Shown here in pieces: positions 24,242 through 35,912 of a stretch of 64,000 nucleotides of DNA; within the stretch, counting starts at the first letter, position 1, and each line of letters starts with the position of its first letter. The stretch is from Rhabditoides inermis (Eukaryota; Nematoda; Chromadorea; Rhabditida; Rhabditidae). The notes beneath the pieces are model-generated. The model saw nothing but the letters and a program-made list of their open reading frames with translations. It was not told where the DNA came from and ran no database searches. The stretch lies in NCBI GenBank assembly GCA_963966185.1, contig CAWZYM010000105.1, forward strand, positions 244,501 through 308,500. The letters run 5' to 3'. A program made the position numbers and the translations under genes.

Positions 24242-25999
24242 TCACTTCTTCCTCTCCGTCGCAAACTTGTACACGGCCGCTCGCTTCGCGTTGCCCTTGC
24301 GAACCTGAAATCACATATCAACACAACTCTCTCTCTCAAATCAAGAGGCCCACCTTAACTGGTCGCAGCTCGTTGTGGATCGACGCGGCTACGTCGCGCT
24401 TCACCTGAACAAATCACGTTTTACAATCGCTAGGAAAGGCCCTCCTTTCTAGACAACCCGTCATGCTAATATTGCGTGGAAGATAGAGGAATCAGGCAAT
24501 TAAAAGAACAACCAAGACTTGTGCATGCACGCCCCCACCCACCTCGAGCTTCTTGACGACAATGGCCAGCTCGCGCTCGCGCTCAATGCGCTTCAGCAGC
24601 TCGTTGTAACGCACGCGGCGCGCCCGATCGGCCGCCTGCAGTACTCATTATGATAATAATAATAATAATAATAATAATAATGCTATAAAAGGTAACGGTG
24701 AAAGTATCTCCCCGATACAAAGGTTTGTTTCGTCTCCGAAATCTCTCGAGTTCACTTCACCTCTTTTCGATCACACTACCCATCTAACCCATCATCTGCC
24801 TGCCGTCCCTTCTCCCAGCTCGATTCATCGTCCGATCACACAGCCATAGCCAATATCCAAACAAGAAACAGCAACTCTCGCCTCGCACCTTGACGTGTTC
24901 CTTGTCGATGGCTCCCTTGATGGTCTTGTTGACGAGGTCGGCCACTCGTGGTCGATTGTACTTCCGGCCGATCAGCGCCGCATCCGTGTCAAGGAACGCC
25001 ACCGGATCGAACTTCTTCGCTAAATAAAAGAATTGTGATATTGACAACTTGTTTTGAATCAGTAGTCACATAATAACAAACACAATGTGTTCACAATGTC
25101 CATACTCACGTGTCTGAACTACCGGTCAGACACGTGAGTATGGACATAGTGAAGACAGTGACACACAGAAGTACTCACCCTGGCTGTCGTCGTCGACAAA
25201 GATGGTGTGCTTGCTTCGCAAGCCCGTGTTCGCGTCAGCCATGTGCAGCTCCGCCTAAAGATCATGGAGGTAAATAAAAACAACAACAAAAACAGCAAAC
25301 ACAACAACAACAACAAACACACCTTCATCTGCGCAATCTTCTTGCGTTCCGCGTGCAGCTTGTGCTTGACGTACTCGATGTCCTGGAGCGAAAAATGCCA
25401 ATGACACAGGCAGCATTAACAGTTTCGTTTGTTTCCTCAGTCTGATAATGTTTGTGTAAACAGTGGGCATTTGTTTCCTATCGCAGCGATTTGGCTTCGA
25501 ACTCACCTAATGCATAGTCTCAACTCGAATCACGGATCGCACAATATCATCAACCTCGACCGCCCACCTTGACGTCGCTGAGCTTCCTCTGCACGGCCGA
25601 CATCTCCTCCTGCTCCTTCGTCGTCACATTCCAGTGCACGCCACTGTTCTGCAATGGAAAGGAACGTTCTACAAAGGAGTAACAAGACAGCAAATGAAAC
25701 GTTTGAAGTAGATCATAGAAACTCACGTCGGTTTTGCTGGTGGTCATGTCGAGGTGGTACTCGTCTTGGTTCTTGTCCATGGCATGCTTGCGGAGCGTCT
25801 TGAGCGTGCGCTCCTTCTCCTGGTAGTCCTCGGCGCGCTTCTTGTAGTCCTTCTTCTTCTCCAGCGCTCCCAGATGCGCGCGCGACGCCGGCTCAAAAAA
25901 CAGCGTGAATTCAAAGAGAGAAAGAGAAAACATCAATCTGAATTCGAAACTGACCTGTGCGCGCTCACGATGCGTTCGTCCTTGATCCTTCTTTCCCAT
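24242..25999 (-). CDS. utp11: UTP11, U3 snoRNA-associated SSU-processome protein
   Basis: Needed for early 18S rRNA processing in the nucleolus. Exons (minus): 25955-25999, 25727-25891, 25568-25648, 25323-25382, 25179-25254, 24889-25019, 24543-24635, 24354-24404, 24242-24304, all in phase, giving 254 aa, the usual size. It starts MGKKDQGRTHRERAQPASRA, followed by the family hallmark HLGALEKKKDYKKRAEDY, then LRKHAMDKNQDEYHLDMT, DIEYVKHKLHAERKKI and the conserved ending AAVYKFATERKK. The protein is strongly basic, as expected for a nucleolar RNA-associated factor. It lies tail-to-tail with the alpha-arrestin (149 bp between stop codons) and 348 bp downstream of a gene on the same strand. Confidence 0.95.
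25096..25147. repeat. Perfect 22-bp inverted repeat (hairpin) in UTP11 intron 5
   Basis: Arms at 25096-25117 and 25126-25147 are exact reverse complements around an 8-nt loop (ACTACCGG). Each arm contains CACGTG and a GTGAGT/ACTCAC word that matches the splice-donor consensus. It lies 31 nt into the intron from the donor of exon 25179-25254. Confidence 0.95.
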
Positions 26000-26345
26000 C
26001 CTGCTCTACAAATATGCATGGTGATACAAAGCGAATAAAACAAGTACAAAACAGAAAACAATTATAAAACAACACAAAAACACAAAAATAAACAAAAAAA
26101 TATTTGTGGCAAAGCCACAAATTCGCATTCGAGCAATTAAATACTAAAATATTGTCAATGGAGCGAGACTATTTCGAATTTTGAATCTATATTTTTTTTT
26201 AAAATTTATACCGTCGTACCGTTAAATATATACCGTACCCTATTTCGAATCAAGGTGAATTACTTATCTACAGTATTCCCTTCTCTTCTTTTTTTAACAA
26301 TGAAACGAAGATATTTGATTCAAGAAAAAAGAACATTTGTAAAGC

Positions 26346-26351
26346 ATTTAT
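26346..26351 (-). terminator. AATAAA overlapping the stop codon of the secreted-protein gene
   Basis: The minus-strand end reads GAA GAA TAA A, so the stop codon is embedded in the hexamer AATAAA. If used, the 3' UTR would be only about 10-30 nt. No better signal was found between here and UTP11. Confidence 0.4.
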
Positions 26352-28120
26352 TCTTCGACCAGCCCCGTCTTCCAGTCATCTTCTCCAATCTCGTCGTTTT
26401 CATAGCGCGACTCGACACTTTTGTAATCGGGAAAGCGGCGCTCCTCAGTCTCCTCTTGCTCCTTCTCCTCATGTGGCTCCTCCTCCTTCTCCTCGCGCAC
26501 CTTCCGCCCGTGATCCTCCTCCTTCTCATCTCCTTGAGTCGCCTCCTGCTTCTCTCCCTCCCCCTCCTTCCTGATCTCCTCTCTCGCCGCCTTCTCTTCC
26601 TCCTTGAATTGCTCGTTTCTGGCGTTGTCCGCATGTTGCATAGCAGCCCGATCCGCTTTCCACTTCTCTTCTGTAACGATCATAATGAGAGAGAGAGAGA
26701 GAGAAAAAAAAAGAGAGAGAGAGAGAGGTAGAGAGAGAGAGTGACTCACGCAGCGCATACTTGACGGCAGTCAGCGGCGCTCCATACCGGTACAGCTCTC
26801 CATTGGCGCCCGGATTGTGCAGACGCACATTCTCCTTGCCCTGCAGCAATCACATCTTTTCGATGTCACAGATTCTGTATTCCCGGCGTTAGCCTACCAA
26901 GATGCTATCCCTACTACATGCTTCCATTCATAATGAACCCGGATAAATCTCTGAATTCTCTTAGCGATAAGTCTCTTCGAAATCTCCGCAACCTTCACAC
27001 TTTCATTTTCTTCCTTTCCCTTCACCCACATTTCCACTCGCTCCCACTCCGTGCTGTCTCCAGAACGTTCGGGTCACCAGGTAAAGCGTGCCCATCGAAT
27101 AGTCCTTGCACACGTTGAATACCTTAATATATTACTCAAAATACTATAAAAAAGATGTCAGTCACAAATTAACCTTGCAATAGAAGTTGTTTCCCTTGGA
27201 CGCTTTCGTGTAGCCCAGACCAACGTTTCCACCGAAACCGAATCTACAAACCAAACACTCAGCCTGCATACTCCCATATTAACTCACTTGTCGAACACTC
27301 CCTTGCACCGCTCCAGATGAATCGTCTCCTCGTTGTTAGGGTCGCAGTGAACCCTTAAACAATGACAATAAGAAATTCGTGAAAACTCGCAGTGTAAAGA
27401 CAGTGCGAATTTTTTCTGCTTGTTGCGCGATTCGCAATCGGCAGAAAATTAATAAAACGAAAAGATGCCGCTTTGATTTTTCTGCTTCAAATCAAATAAT
27501 TTATTCAGAATCGTCGTAGATATCGTAATAGTTACGGCGCTGATCCTCGTGACAGTTGAATCCACTCAGCTCCGATACGTCCTCCTCGCGCCAGAACTTC
27601 CTTCAGGTCGTCGCACCAAAACATGTAGGGCGCTCCAACCCGCCTTGTCTTGTCTCGCGGGTACCATTCTGTCACTATCCTCGACCATCTGTCCTCTCTC
27701 GCCATCTTCCTCGCCCACGTCGTCTTCTTCCATATAACTTCTCGAACATCCTCCAGTTCTGTTCTCCTCCGTACCTCCGTGTTGCGCACTCGATTCAGCA
27801 GCGTCACTCTTATCATCGCTCTCTCCATCCTTCGTTGCACTCCTTGCAACTTCTCCTTCTGCTCCACTTTCAGGCACCATGTTTCGGCCGCTTACGTCAA
27901 GCTCGGCAGGATACACACTTTCCACACATTCCATATGATTTTTCTGCTTGTTGCATCTGAAGTCTGAACGCTGAGCAGCTATACTATAAAAGGCTTTCAC
28001 TCACTTTGGTTTCGGCAGCATGCTCTGGGTGATCTTGAAGGGAACACGCTGGTCTCCTCTCAAAATACAATATCCATAGCTGACCAAGTACAGTATGCAT
28101 ACAAAAGTAGTGGCGCGCAT
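26348..28120 (-). CDS. Unrecognised secreted protein with charged, Glu-rich C-terminal half
   Basis: Exons (minus): 28005-28120, 27288-27353, 27174-27243, 27078-27122, 26750-26840, 26348-26670; all phases fit, 236 aa. The start MRATTFVCILYLVSYGYC is a signal peptide. The next ~120 residues carry four cysteines (HCDPNN, LERCKG, FYCK, NVCKDY) that could form two disulphides, plus a Gly-rich stretch FGFGGNVGLGY. From about residue 130 the chain is a highly charged Lys/Glu helix-like segment with many EEK repeats, ending DDWKTGLVEE. I do not recognise the family and suggest no function. Intron 1 hosts a LINE fragment. Splice consistency over six exons makes the model solid. Confidence 0.75.
26700..26742. 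repeat. GA microsatellite in intron 5 of the secreted-protein gene
   Basis: GA/A-rich tract; reads CT in the transcript, before the acceptor of the last exon. Confidence 0.8.
26893..26960. repeat. Interspersed repeat copy 1 (GGCGTTAGCCTACCAAGA family)
   Basis: Shares GGCGTTAGCCTACCAAGA, CATGCTTCCAT-like and CCGGATAAATCTCTGAA words in the same order with 32372-32485. A weaker relative lies near 29140-29200. All three lie in introns. Confidence 0.6.
27532..27900 (-). mobile_element. 3' fragment of a non-LTR retrotransposon (reverse transcriptase C-terminal region)
   Basis: The minus-strand frame reads AETWCLKVEQKEKLQ, then VQRRMERAM, NRVRNTEVRRRTELEDV, DRWSRIVTEWYPR and WCDDLKE. This is the familiar tail of LINE polymerases downstream of the catalytic domain (WxxHxxRM-type region). 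Nothing upstream in the same frame continues it, so it is a 5'-truncated, dead copy in intron 1 of the secreted-protein gene. Confidence 0.75.
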
Positions 28121-28649
28121 GGCAGGGTTCGGGAATGAGCTATGAGGGAAAGTGGAAGAGGTGCGCCTTCAATGGCCGAGACCGGCCACTTGAGGAGTAG
28201 TGAAAGTGTGAAAGTGGAACGGCGACAGAATACTCATAACAACCACAACTTACTATACAAAACATTTATCTGCACTTCTCACAAGAAAGTCATCCGCATA
28301 ATAAAACCTCTCAACAACATTATTCTATTATTACAACAAATCTTTGTCTGCAAAACTGCATAGTCAAGCAGTCAATATTATGTCAGTAAGCACAAAACAT
28401 GGGGGTACTGTGGGAGATGGTAAAGCTCGTCGGAGGAGCATTCAGAAATCAGATTGAGTCTTCTGGAGAGATTACGGAAACGGGATATTATGCTACACAC
28501 TGGGAAAATGCAATTCCTACTATGCCAGAAAAAGGTGAACCGGTATCATGAATTTCAAAATGTAGTAGAAGTGCGAATCATGGAACATGTCGCTGAATGA
28601 TCTTACTACCGTAGTCTCGGGGTACTGCACGTTACTACCGTAGTCTGTG

Positions 28650-28747
28650 TCAGACCACCTTGTGCTCGTCTTCAGGCTGGTGGTCATACTCGTAGTCTGT
28701 GTGCACAAACGCGCGCTCCACCTGGAAATACGAGATGTGGATAGAGA

Positions 28748-28788
<41 letters not shown>

Positions 28789-31700
28789 GCACCTCTGGCA
28801 GACTCTCAATGTTGATCTGGAGGCTCTCGCTGATATCGTGCGCCACCTTGAGCGTCATGTTCTCGTCCAGAACTATGTGCACCTGAACGAGATTAAACTC
28901 TCTCTCTCTTTCTTTCTCTCTCTCTCTCTCTCTCACCTCCACGAGAAACCTGGTCCCGTAGTGGTACACATACACCGTGTCGAGATGCTCGATCCGCGGG
29001 TCGTGGTCTATGCACACCTGAAAAAGATGAAATCGTATCACGATATTGATATCGACGTTCCGCTTTTTGCATATTCTGTGTCATCCACGATAAACATATG
29101 GTTAGTATGGTAACGACACTTTTCATTATCGATCAAGGATAGTATCTACTAAGATCTTGACCCTACTGCATGCTTCATATTGTTGTAATTGTGACCACGG
29201 TGTGTCGATCCCTGTGTAAATGCGGAAATTTCATTTTCATCTGAAATTACGGTATGCCTTTAAAAAATCAAGCAAATCAGGCAAATTGTCGAATTATTCT
29301 TCATGATCGAATAATTTGACGATGCGAAAGACGTGTAGTTATTACTTGTGTAGAGTGATACCAAAACAATCCACAAAAATGATGAAATTCAAGTTTTACA
29401 CAAAATTTAGTGAAAATTCATGCAAATCTGAAAATACGGTATGTCGCGATTAGAGCACACAACTTTGTGAATTGGCGCACTATCTCGCAAATTGAAATTT
29501 CCACTATCGACACACCGTATGACGTCTTGTTCAGACTATGCCGGATAACTCTCTGATTCTACACACACATTTTCTCGCCCACCTTGATGATTCTGTTGAT
29601 GAACTCTGGCTCGGCGCTCTTTCCACTCAGCATGGATAGATGCTCGTGGCCCGTCTTCCACCACGTGTACACAATGTACAGGGACACCAGGATCGCCCCC
29701 ACCACGTCAGTGTACTTCAACCACGCCGGGAACGTAGAGTCAAAACTGTAACAGTCAAGAATAAGTCGATTGAAAACATAAAAGGACATCATTATTACTT
29801 TTTACTGACAAAAATAAGACGTGAAGAAAATTATGGTTTTCATTCATCGATTATACGAAAAGTAACACCGTAACACAAAACAAGAGATGATCAGTCAATC
29901 ACTTTGGTTCATGTACAAAATCGTCTATCTAGGTTGAAACGCTTTTATACGTGACGTACCTCTTATAGGTGACGTAGGCGCATAGTAGAGACACAGTGTT
30001 GGAGACGCAGTCGTTGCGGTGGTCCTGCGCCAGCACCTGCACAGACGCGTCGTCCTTGAATCTGAACCACGCGACGTACAACAACTCACAGTAACAACGC
30101 ACATCACCATACAGTCATTAGTGAAGCTTACACGCACATTCTCAGTTTCAGGGAATGCAAATCAATCAGATGGTACTATATTACACTTCACTAAAAACAG
30201 ACAAACTGTTTGAAAATAACAGTTAGAATTCATGTTCCCGGATAAAAATGTGGTCAGTGTCTTCGAAACAGCCTCTTTCAAACCCCATTCGGGGAACACG
30301 TTGTTTGGTCGTGTTTCGAAGACGGTTCAGTGTATCAGTATATCAGTATCGCAGAAAGTTTCGAAGAGATTCCGCCATCCTCACCTCCTGCATAGCACGA
30401 CGAGAATCGCCTTCACCACCACCGTCGTCACCATGATACCCGTCGAGATAATGTTCATGTCCACCTCGAGGTCATTCTGAAAACGAACATCGAAATATAT
30501 CACGGTCAATGACACAAACGGTCAATCAATCAATCAAAATCGCAAACAATGCATTGACATTCTACAATTGCACTGATATCAACACAATACACAAAATGAT
30601 GTAAATAACCCACGTCGAATATCTTCTTGACTGATATGATGATAATCTGCACCGATGTCGTGCCCATCACCACGCTGATAATGATCTGAAACGATAACTC
30701 GTAAACGACAACAACAACAAACAGACAACTCACGAGTGCGATCGGCTCGAGTCGAGTGCGTCCACGCGGGTACTGGTAAGGATCACGTTTGCGGATTGCG
30801 CGAGACGTAACGTAGATCACCTATCAACCAGTCGATCAAAATAATCAATAATGAATCGATACTCACCAGTCCGGACGTGATGTCGATGATAGAGTCGGCC
30901 ATGGACGATATGATGGACATGGAGCCGGTCATGTACGATGCGATCGCCTGGCATACGGTGAGATAAGAACAGTGATAACTGGAAGACTGATAAGAGCCTA
31001 CTATACGTTTGTCTTACATTCTTCTTGATGAGTCTTTTTTATTACTGTGGAGTGGAATGAGTACTGATAGGACAGTTTACTGTTTCTTGATAAGCATGAA
31101 CACTATCAGAATACTTTTCCGTATTTTGATAAGCATGGGTGAAGAGTTGACAACGAGGGCGGCTGCCCGACCACGACCACTGATAGCAGTCTACCGTACC
31201 TTGATGAGCATGAGTGATATGTTGACGATGAGCGTGGCGGTGGCGAGGCGGCTGGCAGCGTTGCTCGTCTTCCGCGAACACTTGGCGTCCGCGTGTCGCT
31301 CACTCAACATAGCATCGTTTCCCACAACCACAGCTCCTTGTCACACAGTCATCTGCTAGATATTAATATATAATTCTCATTGCAGCTCGCACTCTACCTT
31401 CGGTCTGCGGTACATTGTCGGAGCGATCTCGTTGCTACATAAACTCCGTGTTGAATTTTCAAAAAAAAATTGATCAGTTTTCAAAAAGATGATCAGTGCG
31501 GAGTTGAAAACAGTTATATGTAGCGCCACGCCATCGTATTTCTCGACAATGTTACTGAATTTCCCAGAACGCGAGATGGCGGTAGAAAGAGTGGTGCAGG
31601 CCCACTCCTTTTATCATCATCTCCTCTCCGCATCTTCACAGGTTTTCTATAGGTAGTGCATGCTATTCTATTTTTTTCGGCACATTCACTTCTGTAGTTC

Positions 31701-33994
31701 CCTGTTCCGACCACGCCTTCTACCGCCACCTCCCCGCCCCACTCACAGGTTGGCCTCGTTGAGTGCGACTCCGAGTGGCTCGTCCTCCTCCTCGTTGCCC
31801 TCAATCAGCGCCGCCGCCTCCACGTCTAGCGCGCCGCTCACGCTCACCTGACACATGCTAACACGTGATTGCATGTTTTAGAAATCAATAAATCAAAAGT
31901 CTACTCGAAAAATTTATTCGGAATCACAAATATGATCATGTCATGTTCGTCGTTCCGAATAAACATTGGATTCATTGATTCTGATTGAGAGTCAGGAATG
32001 CAAGAATCGTTATAGCTGGACATGACAACAACACAAAATTGTGTTTCCTGAATCGAAAGATTGTATAAAAATAAATCTAACAACAAAATAACAAACCTTG
32101 CTCGCCTTGCCGCCTCCGATCGCGGGCTTGCTCGTCTTGCGGCTGTCGTTGCTGCTGCGCGAGTGCGGACGCTCATCCTGAGAAATCAAACTATCATTCT
32201 GCATCAATGCATCAATCGATAACCTAATCAAACTATCGATCAAAAAGCCTCACATCGATCATGGGCGGCTCGATGGATGAGGTGGAGATGAGGCGCTGTC
32301 GCGAGCGCGTCTGCTGGAAGTTCTGCAACAGTAACAGTACGATGAGATATGCCTGCTGAACTGTATTCTCACGGCGTTAGCCTACCAAGACCTTGGCCCA
32401 AGTGCATGCACGCTTCCATACATATTGTTGTGATTGCTATGTCATGTACAGCTATAATGATTCCGGATAAATCTCTGAACTTTGAACAAGAGTTGGTTTC
32501 ATACATTATTGTGATATAATATCATGATTCGCGAGCTGTTCTCCGATGACCACCAATGTTCTTTCACTGTCTTATATATCCGACCACTTGCAGACTTTCA
32601 CTACCTATATCGTCATAACATATGGATTGTGGATGTTACGGCGAGAAACCAGTTCACACATCTCTCTTTCGTCCGTCCGCAATAATTGCATGGTACGGCT
32701 ATCAACTCGTCGCCACCGTCGTTTCACCAATTCAGCGTGTCGGATTACAGTGCACACTCGGAGACCACAATAGCTGCCTCGTTCACCGCTCCCCCCAAAT
32801 CACCACAACTATTCAAGTACCGCAGTACGATACAAGATCGCGTCACCAGCAATCCGCGCAAACCGCAAACAGTGATACGCCAACAAAACACCCTCGAATC
32901 AATAGAGCTTTGAGTGGGTCTTCGAGAGATTATCTTACGGGGCGCTAAGCTAATCAATTAAGATTAACTACACTCACAAACCATTGCCGTTTCATTTGCA
33001 CTGCTACTTATAGCCTGATACTTATAGCCTGAGGCAGCGACCAGAAACGACTGAAATGTTCGGCGCTTGACTCTACTCGGTTACTTGGCAACCTTCGGAC
33101 ATTGGGCGACACATTCGGAAACATCGTGGAAGAAAGTTGTATGTAGTATGTAAAAACGATAAGATATAACACCTGGATCTGTTCGCTGTCGTTCTTGAAG
33201 TTCTCTATCAGCTCGTTCTGCTTCTTGTAGTAGTCGCTCACCACCTGAAAAGTTTTTGCATAGCCATAAAATCATATGCCCACAAAATGCTGTAACTTCG
33301 ACAGTGTGCGGAGAAAGTGAAGCACCCGCCAATCCAATACGAACAGTTCCAAACCGTGGCTGCACTTTTCCATTGACCTTGTTCGGATTGTATGTCAAAG
33401 CCAATAATGCATAAACAAAAATGTTTTCAAACAGAATTGAAAACCACCCAGCAAACATTGTTTTTCATAACAAACATTGAAACTTGACGCCAGACCTTTT
33501 TGGGTTTCTTATCGGTGGGTCCGACGGCGGCTCCTTGCGGCAGCGAGACGGTGCGCAGGCTCGGCTTCGATGACGTCACATCACTCAAATATTCAAATAG
33601 TAATTGTTTTACTTTTTCCATTCGCTTTTTACGTGTCTCATCAGTCATCAACCATGCTGCTGCAGCTGCTACCAGAACATGACGCACACATCAACAACAG
33701 AACAACCAACCAGTGCTCAGTGTGTTGCAAGTGCGATTCGCAGTAATACCTACTGGTTGTTCCTAGCGAAATCTAACTACACTGCGAAATACATGTTGCT
33801 GTACACTTTCTGGTCAATCGAAATCTAATAATACCGAAAGAAGATAGAATCACTCACACGTCGGTGCCGGCAGCCTGCCGTGGCGCCTCGTCGCCAGCGT
33901 CAACGCTGTACGTGCTGCCCAGCTGCTCCAACTTCTTCTCCATCTCATCGCTCATCAACCCGAACCGCACCGCATCCTCCTCCCCCGTTGACAT
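28650..33994 (-). CDS. Cation diffusion facilitator (CDF/SLC30-type) metal transporter, Mn-type signature
   Basis: Exons (minus): 33858-33994, 33496-33583, 33173-33244, 32254-32322, 32097-32177, 31747-31847, 31398-31434, 31200-31298, 30867-30947, 30734-30820, 30614-30685, 30385-30476, 29960-30061, 29583-29745, 28937-29017, 28793-28882, 28650-28721; 507 aa in frame. A long Ser/Glu-rich cytosolic N terminus is followed by six hydrophobic segments. The metal site carries D246xxxD250 (ADSIIDITSG) in the second helix and D352xxxD356 (AQDHRNDCVSN) in the fifth. Zn-CDFs usually have HxxxD there, and DxxxD in both is the signature of Mn-type plant MTPs. The C-terminal dimerisation domain contains DTVYVYHYGTRFLVEVHIVL and ends VERAFVHTDYEYDHQPEDEH. 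The start codon directly follows TTTCAG. The acceptors of exons 2 (33583) and 8 (31298) are weak and less certain. Confidence 0.9.
28742..28787. repeat. (GA)n microsatellite in the last CDF intron
   Basis: Reads CT in the CDF transcript, upstream of the last exon; the preceding intron has the opposite tract (28897-28935). Confidence 0.9.
28897..28935. repeat. (CT)n microsatellite in the penultimate CDF intron
   Basis: Reads GA in the CDF transcript. With the neighbouring GA tract it brackets the 90-nt exon 28793-28882. Confidence 0.9.
32372..32485. repeat. Interspersed repeat copy 2 (GGCGTTAGCCTACCAAGA family) in a CDF intron
   Basis: Second copy of the repeat at 26893-26960. The surrounding 850-bp intron (32323-33172) contains no other recognisable feature. 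Confidence 0.6.
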
Positions 33995-35581
33995 CTGAAA
34001 CGTATAAGGTGATGTGAAACGTACATGTAGATAATAAGAAAAGTAATGTGCGGGAAACAATGGAAAGTGGCAGCGCTGCACGAGGAATTCACATGCGAGA
34101 AGTGAGAGTGAGGGTGCTGGAGAGAGAGAGAATGAGAGATAGAATGAGAGAATGAGAGAGAGAGAGAGAAGGGGCGGGCGGGGAACAGCGAGTGTGGGCT
34201 GTGTGACAGCCAGAGATCGGACAAGCCATCGATCGCACTCCCCCGACTAGCACATGTTCACACCATGATCAACAGTCATCGGCCAGAGATATAAAACACA
34301 GGCAGACCGGCATGCATGGATTAGATGTCACTTTACATCGCAAGAAAGACAAGCGCTCTCCCGCCGGCCGGGCCATGAACGAGGCGTTTGAAGCACAGTG
34401 AGAGTGGCCAAGAACAGTCTATGAGTAATCGACACATACACGGCACCGACACATACTTCTTTTTTTTTTACAACGATTCAAAACAATCAATAAAACGGAA
34501 AATAATATCACCTATTTGTGTGAAATCGAAGCGCGCCGCGCGAAATGCGCACTATCACGCGAGTCGATTATTTCACCCTAGTCTGCGGACATCGCTAACC
34601 TAAAATGAGTGTTATTAGTATTAGTGTTATAGACATTTATCTCTAATCGAAATAGTGTGATAGGCGAAAAACAAAAACTTGCACGAACACAACGAAAATG
34701 TGATAATAATTTAACAACAACATAAACGAATCAGTCACCGAGAGAATCAGACGCAGAGGATGAGTGAAATTCCGCGGCGCAAAGAGAAGTTCATTGATAC
34801 CAGTTCCATGGGACAGGGACAGAGGACGGGACAGTGATGACAGGGGACGGTGCGGTTGAACAGAAAAAAATTGAGACATGTAGTGATGAGGTTAGAGATT
34901 GTAGATGCTAGACAAACCTTAAATGCGAGCGCGTATCAGAACTAACTTACAACAACTCTGTCCTAGATCTGTGTGGAGTCTGTCACAGTTCAGGAGAATG
35001 ATCGATTACTATTTTTTTCTATGATAAATAGATTAACAGTTTTTTTATTATAGTGGGTCCGCAAATGAGTTTCACTCTTTTCACGGCAGACAGTAGGGTA
35101 GCTTAGACAAAGATCATGCGCGCATGCACCATTGGATGAGTCGAGCCAATGCTTGTTATTATGCGATTGCCTTTTACTATGAAAACAAACAAAAAATCAC
35201 AGTGCAACAGTACACTATGTAATTTGGTTTAAGGTAGGGGATCGTGAGTAGTAGAAGAGCACGTAGGCTGCGTCTAGTACCCACCATCCGCGCTCTGCGG
35301 CGAATAAAGACCCTATCCAAGAGATGAGAGATCACTCGTAAATTATGACTAGCTTCTCTCATAGCAAACTACATGATATGCTTGGTGGAGCACGCGAGTC
35401 CTCTATCGTCTATCTAAATCTGAACCCTTAGAAGACTCGGGACATACTCCTCTTCTTCTAGACTACATGCTGTCGATGTGGGGACACGTTACTCGGACGA
35501 ATTCGATTCCACATCGGTCTATCGCTCAACGAGACGAGCGGACAATTCGAGTGGAAAAGCGGAGAGCAGGTGAAAAGTGGG

Positions 35582-35631
<50 letters not shown>

Positions 35632-35787
35632 TCTCTTTCTCTTTCTCTCTCCCTCTCTCCCTCTCTCCCTCTCTCTTTCCCCTTCCCCTTCTCTTGCTCT
35701 TTTTATCTCCTTCCATCATCTCTCTTTCACATATGTATATGCATATATCTATTTCTTATCGAATTATTGGGCTCGTTCACTGCATAG
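33995..35787. other. Region upstream of the CDF gene
   Basis: No exon chain is supported here. It contains a GA tract at 34117-34170, AT-rich stretches and a CT/CTTT microsatellite at 35586-35690. A reading at 35467-35570 (MLSMWGHVTRTNSI) vaguely resembles a LINE polymerase tail but is too short to call. Confidence 0.5.
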
Positions 35788-35912
35788 GACTCTGGCTACC
35801 GGAACGCCAAGTACAACGGCAGCGTGGCCACCTTCTCCACTTCGGAATTCAACACGGGATGGCCCCACTCTCTCCCCTCCATGTCTTCTGCCATTCCTTG
35901 TATGCGACTCAG
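35788..35912 (+). other. Isolated candidate exon
   Basis: Bounded by TGCATAG and CAG|GTGAGC. One frame reads DSGYRNAKYNGSVATFSTSE, which looks protein-like and is balanced in composition. No neighbouring exon joins it securely and the product is not recognised. Its 3' part is the first unit of the 108-bp repeat. Confidence 0.3.

Noticed and set aside
27549..27967. Plus-strand frames at 27.5-28 kb
   Set aside because: They are antisense shadows of the LINE polymerase fragment on the minus strand.
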